From DASSFZ01 sp035283185 (lineage in GTDB: Bacteria > Chloroflexota > Anaerolineae > Fen-1058), in NCBI GenBank assembly GCA_035283185.1, contig DATEUJ010000053.1:148007-212006 (forward strand): 64,000 bases of DNA. The letters run 5' to 3'. Position numbers and translations under genes: made by a program. Positions 35,881-43,300 of this stretch are shown here, piece after piece. The notes under the pieces were generated by a model. The model saw only the letters and a list, made by a program, of their open reading frames with translations, was not told the origin of the DNA and did not search any database. Each line of letters starts with the position of its first letter. Positions within the stretch are counted from its first letter, which is position 1.

Positions 35881-37567
35881 TATGGGAGTTCAACATGTAC
35901 CGTAACATCATCGTTCCACTGGACGGCTCCGAAACGGCGGAGCAGGTCGTGCCGTACGTCCGAGACCTGGTTGACGAGTCTGTGATCGGCACGCCCTCAA
36001 CAGCCGCCCCGCCCGACAGATCAACCTTTATCGCCACAGTAACCGACTTGTCCGCCGCTACGTCGGCCCGCTCAACCCAGGCCCGCACGATGCGCCGCTT
36101 GGCCTCGAAGATGCGCTGTGTCTGTTCCGGCGTCTCAGGCTCCCGCTGGATTGCGTCCGCGCCTGCTAGTATCTCCTGCCGCCTCTGCTCGGCAGCCGCC
36201 TTGATCTGCTCGGCCTGGTTGCCGGTCGCCAGTTGCGCCTTTGACAACTCAGCCTTGAGACTGGCATCCTGCCAGTCCAGCGCCGCAATCTGTGTTGCCA
36301 GATCGTTCTCACTGATAAGCCCCTGACGCGCCCAGGTGATAACCCGTTGCCGCTCAAAGTCTAGCTTCTCCAGTTCCTTGACCAGCCGATCAACCTCGCC
36401 CGTCGCGTCGGCCTGCTCTGCCTGTAACTCGGCTATCCGCTCGTCAATGCGCCGCTCCAACTCTCCAGGCGTCGAAATGAGTTCCCACACTTTGCGCCAT
36501 AGCTCGTCGTCAATCTTGTCCATCTTGACGTACTTGGCGCAGCCGTCCACTTTGTAGCCCCGCTGCTCGTTCAGGCATCCGTAGAATAGCCAACTGTGGC
36601 CGCGTGCCTTCCTCGTCCTGACGCCCATGCGCCGCCCGCACGCCTCACAGTGAACCAGGCCGGCCCCCAAGCTTTGCGCCTTAAGGTTGCCCGCGCGATA
36701 TGCCTTGAATGCCGCTCGACGTTGCTTCACGTGCGCTTCGACGCCCGGATCGGTGATTGGCTCTATGGGTAGCTCGTATATCTCGCCGTCCCATGTCATG
36801 CGAAACACCGGATCACTATAGTCGCGCCGTAGGATACGCTGAATGAATTCAGTACGCCAGCCGAAGCGCCCGCCCTTCTTCAATGGCGCGCCGCTGCCGT
36901 TAAGCCGCCTGCGAATCTCCCCCACTGAAACGTCATCGGCGTACCACGTCTTGATGTTCCTGACGGCTTCGGCTTCGTCGGGCACGGTCTGCCAAACGCC
37001 ATCCTCGTAGTGATAGCCGTACCGCTCATTCACGTGCCACATCCTGCCCTTTTCCAACCGGCCTTCGACACCCATCACGAAACGATCATGTTTGGCGTCA
37101 AGCTCCTGTCGCGCCGCCCACGCCTTAACCGGTGCCATCTTCTTGTCGAATACCTCCATGACTAACTCGACATCCACGCCGGTTTCCTCAACGCACTCCA
37201 GCACGTCCAGCATCGGGCGATAGCCGCGATATAGCCTGTCCTCACGCCATGCCATGATAACGTCAATCTCGCCGACCCGCGCCGCCGCCAGCATCGCGCG
37301 CAGCCCTGGGCGGTCGGCCCGCGTCCCGCTCGGCTCGACCAGCTTACGGCCTATGCGGTATTTTTCTGTATCGCGGTAGACCTCGACCACGGGATAACCT
37401 TGCCGCTCGGCCAACTCCCGGCACTTCTGTTCTTGCTTGACGGGTGACGTTTTGATTTCTTCGTCGCCGCTTTCCGTCTTGCGCTTCGCTTGCCGCTCGG
37501 AACTCACGCGAACGTAGATGCCCGCACGCTTAATGGTGGTCTTGGGTTGCGTTTTGCGTTTCGTCAT
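35873..37567 (-). CDS. Large serine recombinase (integrase) of the element
   Basis: 564 residues. The N-terminal resolvase domain has the catalytic serine in YVRVSSERQ (about residue 20) and the conserved MAWREDRLYRGYRPM segment. The recombinase domain follows (YGYHYEDG, INxx-type GEIRRRLNGSG, WRTEFIQRILRRDYSD), then a zinc ribbon (CEACGRRMG ... CLNEQRGYKVDGC) and a coiled coil (400-490). The last 30 or so residues are translated across attL from antisense host DNA, so the C-terminus differs between integrated and circular forms. ATG 37567 follows GGGAG. A 30-bp palindrome lies just upstream. Confidence 0.92.
   Translation of the reverse strand: MTKRKTQPKTTIKRAGIYVRVSSERQAKRKTESGDEEIKTSPVKQEQKCRELAERQGYPVVEVYRDTEKYRIGRKLVEPSGTRADRPGLRAMLAAARVGEIDVIMAWREDRLYRGYRPMLDVLECVEETGVDVELVMEVFDKKMAPVKAWAARQELDAKHDRFVMGVEGRLEKGRMWHVNERYGYHYEDGVWQTVPDEAEAVRNIKTWYADDVSVGEIRRRLNGSGAPLKKGGRFGWRTEFIQRILRRDYSDPVFRMTWDGEIYELPIEPITDPGVEAHVKQRRAAFKAYRAGNLKAQSLGAGLVHCEACGRRMGVRTRKARGHSWLFYGCLNEQRGYKVDGCAKYVKMDKIDDELWRKVWELISTPGELERRIDERIAELQAEQADATGEVDRLVKELEKLDFERQRVITWARQGLISENDLATQIAALDWQDASLKAELSKAQLATGNQAEQIKAAAEQRRQEILAGADAIQREPETPEQTQRIFEAKRRIVRAWVERADVAADKSVTVAIKVDLSGGAAVEGVPITDSSTRSRTYGTTCSAVSEPSSGTMMLRYMLNSHNK
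35895..35972 (+). pseudogene. Universal stress protein, 5' fragment split by the integrated element
   Basis: MYRNIIVPLDGSETAEQVVP and the next six residues are the start of a UspA-family nucleotide-binding protein, with GGGAG before ATG 35895. The gene is interrupted at the core GACCTGGTT (35964-35972); the remaining 139 codons are at 51511-51930. Past the core the frame runs into element DNA and encodes an unrelated tail to 36326. Confidence 0.9.
35964..35972. other. attL core
   Basis: GACCTGGTT. The host side reads GTGCCGTACGTCCGA; the element side carries the arm GATCGGCAC at 35984-35992, the complement of the arm at 51492-51500. Confidence 0.88.
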
Positions 37568-37602
37568 GTCGCTTGCTCCCTTCTATGCTCACCCGCTCAC
37601 CA

Positions 37603-37632
37603 CTGGTCATCGGTGCGCGCACCGATGACCAG
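37603..37632. repeat. Perfect 30-bp palindrome upstream of the integrase gene
   Basis: CTGGTCATCGGTGCG followed directly by its exact complement, with GCTCACC and GTGAGC as further flanking partners. It could be an operator for the integrase gene or a terminator for the gene at 37645. Confidence 0.75.
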
Positions 37633-37644
37633 GGCGTGAGCAGG

Positions 37645-37986
37645 TCAGCCCTCTTTCGGCGCGTCGGCTAGGATTTGCGCCAGCGTCTTGTCGAATTGCG
37701 GCCTGCCTTTTTCGCTCTCGACCACGTTAAAGATCGTCAGCTTCGAGTGGCGCTTGTCCTCGTTGCCGGGACGCACAAAACCATACTTCCCATCGTGCCA
37801 GCCGACCGCCGCATCGACGACCCGCCCCGGCAGATGGCCCAGCACCAGGTTTTTATGCGTGACGACGATCATCAGATGCGGCGCGTCGGCGGCATAGTAG
37901 CGCCGTGTTTCGTCTTTCAAGGCGACGAGGTTCGCCAGGCCGAATCGACGGGCGGCTGCGTCAATCTTGATCAGCATTCGCGTCAT
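37645..37986 (-). CDS. Element protein of unknown function (113 aa)
   Basis: Basic and soluble, no recognised domain (ARRFGLANLVALKDETRRYY, HLMIVVTHKNLVLGHLPGRV). It overlaps the end of the upstream gene by 26 bp. ATG 37986 or ATG 37977 are both possible; the second has better spacing from AAGG. Confidence 0.6.
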   Translation of the reverse strand: MTRMLIKIDAAARRFGLANLVALKDETRRYYAADAPHLMIVVTHKNLVLGHLPGRVVDAAVGWHDGKYGFVRPGNEDKRHSKLTIFNVVESEKGRPQFDKTLAQILADAPKEG

Positions 37987-38347
37987 CCTTGTGGATTGCC
38001 TCGTCGAGCGTCAATGGGCGACCGTAGCCGGCTTCGTGCCCCAACGCCTCGAAGCGCCCGCCGACCTGGAGATCCGCCTCGGTGACTTCGTGCAGGCTGT
38101 ACGAGATCGGCTCACCTTGCCAGCGTGACCAGTCCTCGACATGGACGATCAGCCGCCCGGCCTCTGTGCGGTACAGCGTTTCGTTCACGCCGCGCGTGTC
38201 GGTGATCCCGCCGCGCTTGTCGTCGTAGCCGTACTCCGTGCGGCTCGCCACTTCGACGCCTTCAAATTTCACCTCACGGCGATTGTCCTGCGTCGCGCCG
38301 CCGCTCGCCGTCACGACACTGCCAACTTGTACGGTGATCTCTGCCAT
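37961..38347 (-). CDS. Element protein of unknown function (128 aa)
   Basis: Acidic beta-rich protein (MAEITVQVGSVVTASGG, GRLIVHVEDWSRWQGEPISY), no recognised domain. A strong AAAGGAG/GGGAG ribosome site precedes the ATG. It is part of the leftward series and overlaps the next gene. Confidence 0.65.
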   Translation of the reverse strand: MAEITVQVGSVVTASGGATQDNRREVKFEGVEVASRTEYGYDDKRGGITDTRGVNETLYRTEAGRLIVHVEDWSRWQGEPISYSLHEVTEADLQVGGRFEALGHEAGYGRPLTLDEAIHKDDANADQD

Positions 38348-38371
38348 GTCTCCCGCTCCTTTCGTGTTGTG

Positions 38372-38941
38372 CTATCCGGCTTGCGCCGGTCGATCCGCTG
38401 CTTCGACTTCTACGGGTTGCTTGCCGTTTTTCGAGGGCTGCACGTGTTCCCATCGCACATGCGCCGCAAGTCTGGTAGACTTCTCGAACGATGCGCCGCA
38501 ATGCGCGCATACGTGCGAACTGATGCGCGCATCATGCGACGCATCGTGCGTGGGCTGCAACGCATGGCTGCGCCGTTCTTCGCGCTTGACCTCAGCGCCG
38601 AACTCCTCTGCATAGAGCGCCAGCGCCACGGGTAAAGCTACTGCGAACAGAAACGGTGTGACCTCTCGCATGATGCCGCCCAGGACGTTGTAGTAGGCCA
38701 GGTTCGCCATGACGCTGGACGCGATGAAGAACCGCACCCCGCGCCGCGTCCATTTGCGCGTGCTGCCCGTGACCAGCCGATAGGTGAACACCGCCGTTGA
38801 CAGCTCAAAACCTAACGCCGCGCCCGCCGCCGTCAGGTAGAAACCATCGCGCTCGATGTCTGCGTAGGCTTGCCAAACGTGCGGGAACTGCGTAATCAGG
38901 ATCAACACATAAACAAAACCGAACGTGAGTTTGAGCTTCAT
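38372..38941 (-). CDS. Membrane protein with a C-terminal C2H2-type zinc finger
   Basis: 189 residues. Four hydrophobic segments (about 5-25, 35-55, 68-85, 95-112) are followed by a hydrophilic tail containing CAHC, twelve residues, then HVRWEH: Cys-x2-Cys-x12-His-x4-His, a classical C2H2 spacing. A membrane-tethered zinc finger in a bacterial mobile element is unusual and suggests DNA or protein capture at the membrane. ATG 38941 follows AAGGGG. Confidence 0.65.
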   Translation of the reverse strand: MKLKLTFGFVYVLILITQFPHVWQAYADIERDGFYLTAAGAALGFELSTAVFTYRLVTGSTRKWTRRGVRFFIASSVMANLAYYNVLGGIMREVTPFLFAVALPVALALYAEEFGAEVKREERRSHALQPTHDASHDARISSHVCAHCGASFEKSTRLAAHVRWEHVQPSKNGKQPVEVEAADRPAQAG

Positions 38942-38970
38942 GGCTACCCCTTTCGCGCGCGACTTGTACC

Positions 38971-39387
38971 CTACAGGTCGATCACGTCGCCGCTATCGTG
39001 CGGCGCGTCGATGATCTTCATCTGCCCGACTTTAGGCAGCAAGTCATCATGCGTCGGCGTCGCCGCCTGCGCCACGCTTCGCGCCGTGCGTGCCATGCTC
39101 GCCGTCGCCGACAGGCCACGCCCGACGCTCTGTATCGTGCGCTCTGCGCCGTCAAGTCCGCGATCAAAACCGCGCTGATGCTCGCGCGCCGCGTTCGTCG
39201 CCACGCGCCAGACGATGACGACGACGACCGGTACGGCCAGGGTTGCCAGCGTCGTCCACCAGCGCAGCAGGCCGACGTCGACCGTGCCGGTGACGAGGTA
39301 GACGGCTCCGACGACGACGGCCACGACTACCAGGACAATCACCGCCGCGCCGATGACTTGCTGTGTCTCTTGCCGCTTGTCCTTCAT
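38971..39387 (-). CDS. Small element membrane protein (138 aa)
   Basis: Two membrane helices (VIGAAVIVLVVVAVVVGAVY and the region near WWTTLATLAVPVVVVIVW) followed by a soluble tail with an amphipathic helix (LDGAERTIQSVGRGLSATA). AGGGG precedes ATG 39387; the earlier ATG at 39426 lies in unlikely sequence. It sits just downstream of the FtsK-like ATPase gene, a position typical of membrane partners of DNA transfer proteins. Function inferred only from context. Confidence 0.6.
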   Translation of the reverse strand: MKDKRQETQQVIGAAVIVLVVVAVVVGAVYLVTGTVDVGLLRWWTTLATLAVPVVVVIVWRVATNAAREHQRGFDRGLDGAERTIQSVGRGLSATASMARTARSVAQAATPTHDDLLPKVGQMKIIDAPHDSGDVIDL

Positions 39388-39450
39388 GCTTGCCCCTTCC
39401 GTTCGTTCGTTCGGTCGCCAGCACACACACGTTTTGCTGCAAAACGCGCA

Positions 39451-40752
39451 CTATTCGGCGTCGGAGTGTGTGTCCTCATCACCGAACGAACAGACAGACG
39501 CGCCCCTATCTTCGAGGTACTCCAACGCTTCGCGCGCCAGCTTGAGAAGTTTGACGGCCCGCTCCGGCGACATACCGGGCAGGCCCGACGCTTCCAGCGA
39601 ACGGACAAATTTAGTCCGGCCCTCGCCGCGACTCGCGCTCAGGATCGCCGCGCCCACTTCCGCGCCCGACGGCCAGCCCGTGACGCTGGGCAGTTCCGCG
39701 TCAGCTTCCGGCCACTCGGACAAGTCCGGCTCGCCCGTCATCGGATCGGCGTCCAGGTAGGCGCACTGGACGCGATGCACTGCGCCCGGCGCGACGGCGT
39801 AACTATCGCCACGCCCCAGCAGGTGATCGGCTCGCGGCTGAGACGCGCCCACGGCCACGCGGGACGCTTCGGCGTCACTCACGCGAAGCGCAAGCCGTCC
39901 GACCAGGTTGCGGCCCACCGTAGGCCCGCCCAGCGCGGCCACGACGGGATGCTGTGTAGCGACGATGACATGCACATTCGCGCCGCGTCCCTGGACGACC
40001 AGCCGCCGCAGCGATTCAGCCGCAAGCGTATCGTTGGCGATGTCCTGAACCTCATCGACAAACACGATCAGCCGCCGGTCATCGCGCCCGCTCGAATAAC
40101 GCTCGGCCATATCCCTGACTGCCCACGCCAGCGCCGAACGTGCGGACAGGATGTCATCGGCCAACGGCCCGACACGGCCCCGAACATTCGCCACTCGGCG
40201 AAATGATGCGCCATGCTTCGCGTCCACCAGGATCAAGCGATTCATCGGATCGTGCGACAACTGGCCGATAGCCGACACCAGCGCCGTAGTCTTGCCGCTA
40301 CCTGTCGTGCCGGATACCAGCCAATGCGGAGTGTTGTCAGACAGGCCCATCGTCAACACGCTTCCACGCTCGGAACGTCCACACAGCCAGCGCCCGCCGT
40401 TCGTCGGATACTGCCCAAGTGCATGCAACGGTATGTCGTCGTCGGCCAGGCCACGCGGCCAACCGGCCTCGACTCTCACCGTGCGCTCTGACATGAACGC
40501 GACCGGCTCGCCGACGAACGGCCACGGGACTAATTGCCTGAGCGTCGCGTGATCGTCCGCCGTCAGTGCTTTGAGCAGCGCGCCCGCGTCGAATCCGGCG
40601 CGAAACTCCAGTGCCCCGGCTCGCGGCCCGTTGACCAGCATCACCGATTGAATGGCGATCATCCGACCGAACAGCCCGCGCCCGGCAGCGCCTTCGATGC
40701 GCCGTGACCAATCGACAAGGTAGGCTCGCCGCTCTTGCTCTCTAGCGTCCAT
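39451..40752 (-). CDS. FtsK/SpoIIIE (TraB-type) DNA translocase ATPase
   Basis: 433 residues. Walker A SGTTGSGKTT (about 145-154), Walker B LIVFVDEVQD (about 216-225), the sensor segment IVATQHP and a conserved lower region (GRLALRVSDAEASRVAVG). It has no membrane helix of its own, unlike chromosomal FtsK, and is close in size to the single translocases that drive double-strand conjugation in actinomycete integrative elements. It overlaps the upstream gene by 11 bp. It could pump element DNA into a recipient or a procapsid; the first is the known role of this subfamily. Confidence 0.85.
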   Translation of the reverse strand: MDAREQERRAYLVDWSRRIEGAAGRGLFGRMIAIQSVMLVNGPRAGALEFRAGFDAGALLKALTADDHATLRQLVPWPFVGEPVAFMSERTVRVEAGWPRGLADDDIPLHALGQYPTNGGRWLCGRSERGSVLTMGLSDNTPHWLVSGTTGSGKTTALVSAIGQLSHDPMNRLILVDAKHGASFRRVANVRGRVGPLADDILSARSALAWAVRDMAERYSSGRDDRRLIVFVDEVQDIANDTLAAESLRRLVVQGRGANVHVIVATQHPVVAALGGPTVGRNLVGRLALRVSDAEASRVAVGASQPRADHLLGRGDSYAVAPGAVHRVQCAYLDADPMTGEPDLSEWPEADAELPSVTGWPSGAEVGAAILSASRGEGRTKFVRSLEASGLPGMSPERAVKLLKLAREALEYLEDRGASVCSFGDEDTHSDAE

Positions 40753-41530
40753 TGGAACTTACCTCAGCATCGACGTTCGGAATGATCAGCGCGTCGCGCT
40801 TGCCGTCGCCCCGCGTCTGTAGCGCGATCGCGTTCTGCATTGCCAGGTATCGCAGCCTCGCCGCTTCCGCGTTGTGCGCCTGCGTGAGCAAGAGAACTTC
40901 ACCAGTATTCGGATTAATGAGCGTAGGCTGTCCGCTCACAATTGCCAGAATGACGGGAGCGGTTAGCGTGTTCGGATCGTAGTTGAACATCATCGGCACG
41001 TTGGCCTGATGCTCGACCTTTGTTGCCCACGCCGATCCCATGCGCCCTATCGTTCGCGCCCCGATGACGCCGGCCACGACCACGCCGACTACGACCAGGA
41101 CAGTCACCGCCGCCGCCGCAGCCGGCTCGACCCACGCCACAGAAGCGCGCGCCGTGCTCTCGATACGCTCGGCTTCGATGTCGGCCATGCGAACAGAACT
41201 CTCCGCATAGACTTGATTCATGCGGATCGTATGTTCGGCTTCCTGCTGATTGCGCTGCTGGTTGAGCGTCAGTTCCTGCAATGTACGCTCGCGCTCAATC
41301 TGCAATTCGGCTTGCCCGCGCGTCAGGACTTCGACGCGGATTGCCTCAGCCCGCGCCTGAACCTCTCCGAGCAACTTGGCCGTGTTGCCCGCCGCCTGGT
41401 TCTGCGGCGAGTTCACCGACGCGACAACCTCGACGCTATCGGCGATGGTGCTCGTGCAACCATTCAGGATGTACCCACCGCCGACGACAATTGCCACAGC
41501 CAGGATCAATACGAGGATGACTTGCGACAT
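40742..41530 (-). CDS. Membrane protein with coiled-coil, possible DNA-transfer partner
   Basis: 262 residues. An N-terminal membrane or lipoprotein-like segment (VILVLILAVAIVVGGGYILN, then GC), a long Gln/Glu-rich coiled coil (about 45-125), a second membrane helix (AAAAAVTVLVVVGVVVAGVIG, about 137-160) and a C-terminal soluble domain. No family recognised. It lies directly before the FtsK-like gene with overlapping frames, so the two are likely made together. GAGGGG precedes ATG 41530. Confidence 0.65.
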   Translation of the reverse strand: MSQVILVLILAVAIVVGGGYILNGCTSTIADSVEVVASVNSPQNQAAGNTAKLLGEVQARAEAIRVEVLTRGQAELQIERERTLQELTLNQQRNQQEAEHTIRMNQVYAESSVRMADIEAERIESTARASVAWVEPAAAAAVTVLVVVGVVVAGVIGARTIGRMGSAWATKVEHQANVPMMFNYDPNTLTAPVILAIVSGQPTLINPNTGEVLLLTQAHNAEAARLRYLAMQNAIALQTRGDGKRDALIIPNVDAEVSSNGR

Positions 41531-41533
41531 GCT

Positions 41534-41761
41534 TCACCCCTCACGCTTCCGTAGCTTCGGCAGCCGCAGCAGCTTGACCGCCAGCCCCAACGCGCCGGTG
41601 AACTCACCGACCGGGATCAGGTGGTGGTGTAGCCCGATCTGCTTGTAGCGCACCGGCAGCAGGTGCACCACGTCCGGCCCGGCCTTCTCCAAGTCCAGCC
41701 AGCCGCTTGTCAATTCGATTGCTTCGGTCTGTTGCACGACGACCTTGATCGGCTTTGCCAC
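41534..41761 (-). CDS. Small element protein (75 aa)
   Basis: GTG start with AAGGTGAG upstream; basic at the C-terminus (LLRLPKLRKREG). No recognised domain. It follows the preceding gene after three bases, as part of one transcription unit. Confidence 0.55.
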   Translation of the reverse strand: MAKPIKVVVQQTEAIELTSGWLDLEKAGPDVVHLLPVRYKQIGLHHHLIPVGEFTGALGLAVKLLRLPKLRKREG

Positions 41762-41764
41762 GTC

Positions 41765-41965
41765 TCACCTTGCGCCGTTGCGCCGCGTCAGCACCTTGAC
41801 CATGCCGGCCAGCGCCTCAGACTCGCGCGCCACGTCGATCACCTCGACGACGTGACCAGCTTCGGCAGCCTCGGCACGCCAGCCGCCATGCTCGACGCAC
41901 CGATACCAGCACACCCGCCAGCAGCGCCCGTCGATCCTGATCTCTCTGTCTGTCAAACCTTCCAT
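41765..41965 (-). CDS. Small cysteine-containing element protein (66 aa)
   Basis: Chosen start ATG 41965 has AGGTGACACG upstream, the same sequence that precedes the tyrosine recombinase of this element. The segment RCWRVCWYRCVEHGGW holds three cysteines. The longer reading from 42028 passes through leader sequence. First gene after the terminator at 42033. Confidence 0.55.
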   Translation of the reverse strand: MEGLTDREIRIDGRCWRVCWYRCVEHGGWRAEAAEAGHVVEVIDVARESEALAGMVKVLTRRNGAR

Positions 41966-42032
41966 CGTGTCACCTGTGGAGGGTAGGGGAGCATCGGCGG
42001 TCTGAGCGCCGATACCCCCCATCCCCATGTAA

Positions 42033-42191
42033 ACGCAAAACGGGCAGCCCGCCTGTGCTTTGGCAGGTTGCCCGTCTGTGCTAAAATTCGGGTAGCCCGC
42101 CGCTACTCAGACTAGCGGTTGGGTCAGGGCTGCGCTCGTGTTACCAGCACTTGCGCGGCCCGCTTAAAGACTGTTAAGGTAGCACTCTACT
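42033..42191 (-). ncRNA. Candidate structured RNA or attenuated leader
   Basis: Transcript expected from the promoter just to the right. It contains a CCGCTA/TAGCGG hairpin and ends with an intrinsic terminator: ACGGGCA and CCTGCC pair with GGCGGG and TGCCCGT, followed by TTTTGCGTTT. No ORF fits. Length about 155 nt. No known RNA family recognised. Confidence 0.5.
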
Positions 42192-42197
42192 ACCCCT

Positions 42198-42226
42198 ATT
42201 ATACACCCGATGTCAAGACCCTGCAA
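42198..42226 (-). promoter_or_regulatory. Promoter of the candidate RNA
   Basis: Minus-strand TATAAT (42203-42198) with TTGCAG (42226-42221) 17 bp upstream; a TTGACA lies in between at non-standard spacing. It overlaps the stop codon of the excisionase-like gene. Confidence 0.5.
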
Positions 42227-42419
42227 ACCTCGGCCCGCGTCCAGCCTTTTTAGACTCCCGAAGGTGACTAATCAGGCTGAGCCTATCCACTTGCCAGACG
42301 GTCACAAACTTCCGCGCCTTGATCTTGCCGGAACGAATCAGCCGCCTGATGTACTCAGGGTTGTAACCGCTCAGCTTTGCCGACTCAGCAACCGACAGCC
42401 AGCGATCAGCTTGTGGCAT
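42213..42419 (-). CDS. Excisionase-like helix-turn-helix protein
   Basis: 68 residues: WLSVAESAKLSGYNPEYIRR followed by LIRSGKIKARKFVTVWQVD, a MerR/Xis-type winged HTH as in excisionases and DNA-binding helix-turn-helix domains. ATG 42419 has GAGGTT 6 bp upstream. Likely controls excision direction or element gene expression. Confidence 0.8.
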   Translation of the reverse strand: MPQADRWLSVAESAKLSGYNPEYIRRLIRSGKIKARKFVTVWQVDRLSLISHLRESKKAGRGPRFAGS

Positions 42420-42685
42420 AGTGAACCTCAAGAGGTAGTGTCTTGCAACATTGTACTCCAATGCGCCGCGCGTGCAATGGGGTTGCAGCCCGCGCCGCCC
42501 GACGGCGGCCACGGCTACCCCAACACTCCACGCGCCTCTATTCGGCTGTTAATGTGCCGACTTCCCTGGACGGGCGATAGCCGCTTGAACCACCTATGCC
42601 ACGTCGAGGCCGTTCACGCTTGCAAAACGCTTGCACGATGCTGTCCGTGCGCAAGCTTGAACCACCTATGCCACGTCGAGGCCGT
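42420..42685. other. Gene-poor stretch with a GC hairpin and the first CRISPR-like repeat
   Basis: No convincing ORF. A GCCGCC-cgac-GGCGGC-type hairpin lies near 42496-42511. The two 37-bp direct repeats begin at 42583. Confidence 0.5.
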
Positions 42686-42691
42686 TCACGC
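42583..42691. CRISPR. Two-repeat CRISPR-like array (37-bp repeat, 35-bp spacer)
   Basis: Identical 37-bp direct repeats at 42583-42619 and 42655-42691, separated by 35 bp. The repeat ends are inverted (GCTTGAAC ... GTTCACGC, 7 of 8 paired). The geometry is that of a minimal CRISPR array, but there is no cas gene or AT-rich leader and the spacer itself folds, so another kind of direct repeat is possible. Confidence 0.35.
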
Positions 42692-43160
42692 CGCTACCCC
42701 TGGTAACGGCACTTCGGCCATTTGTTGCCAGTGTGCCGCGTCGTGCTTGTCGATGTCCAGGTCGGCGTAGGTGGGGGCGTCGTCACGCGGTCGCACGATA
42801 CGACCGCGTAGTGACTCCCTGTCACCACCAGCAGCCGCACCCTTCGCCTTCGGCATCTTCTCCAGCAGTTCCCCGGCCCGCCGCTCGGCACGTAACTTCA
42901 ACGACCGCTTTAGCCTTCTCGTAGGTCTTGCCTGACAGGCCCACGGCGGCAGCAACGCGATCACGGGTGTCGCCCTTGATCGGTTCCGGTAATTTACCGG
43001 AACCGGTCGCCTTCCTGCCACGACCTTCTTTCGGCCCGGCTTTTGCTTGCCTTTCTCTCGCGGCCCTGCGTTCCAGCGCCTCGATGTCACGGCCTAATGC
43101 GACGGCTTCGTTCGCTCCGCGAGACGCCGCGTCAACACGCTTCGCAGGTCGTCGAGGTGA
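42686..43160 (-). pseudogene. Frame-broken remnant of a phage/plasmid gene
   Basis: Two minus-strand frames each carry part of a protein. One reads LERRAARERQAKAGPKEGRG ... LPEPIKGDTRDRVAAAVGLS and GKTYEKAKAVVE but has no start codon; the other then gives KLRAERRAGELLEKMPKAKG and ADLDIDKHDAAHWQQMAEVP. Together they match a kind of phage/plasmid protein with KLRAERRAGELL and a C-terminal HTH-like segment. The end is cut at the second 37-bp repeat. An out-of-frame internal deletion plus a 3' truncation explain this best. Confidence 0.6.
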
Positions 43161-43291
43161 CGACTCCAGTAGACCGCCTTGCGCGTCCCGACACGGGCAA
43201 TCACGTCGCGCTCGTGCTCGGTCAGCAAGCCGCCTGCGATCATCGCCTCGGCTAGAACGTCGAATTGACGACGCGCATCGTGCGATGACAT
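43094..43291 (-). CDS. Small element protein (65 aa)
   Basis: Helical and charged (RRQFDVLAEAMIAGGLLTEH, ERDVIARVGTRKAVYW). AGGAAA precedes the ATG. No recognised domain. It lies 10 bp after the next gene upstream and overlaps the start of the remnant downstream. Confidence 0.55.
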   Translation of the reverse strand: MSSHDARRQFDVLAEAMIAGGLLTEHERDVIARVGTRKAVYWSRHLDDLRSVLTRRLAERTKPSH

Positions 43292-43300
43292 TCGCGTTTC

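Noticed and set aside
35973..36326. Plus-strand extension of the stress-protein ORF into the element
   Set aside because: Beyond the attL core it is antisense to the integrase gene and has no resemblance to the stress protein.
42040..42160. A tRNA gene in the element leader RNA
   Set aside because: Some stems and a CCCGAAT stretch recall a T-arm, but acceptor, D and anticodon arms could not be arranged with normal lengths.
42583..42691. A full CRISPR-Cas locus
   Set aside because: Only two repeats, no cas genes anywhere in the window and no third degenerate repeat at the expected distance on either side; kept only as a CRISPR-like mini-array.
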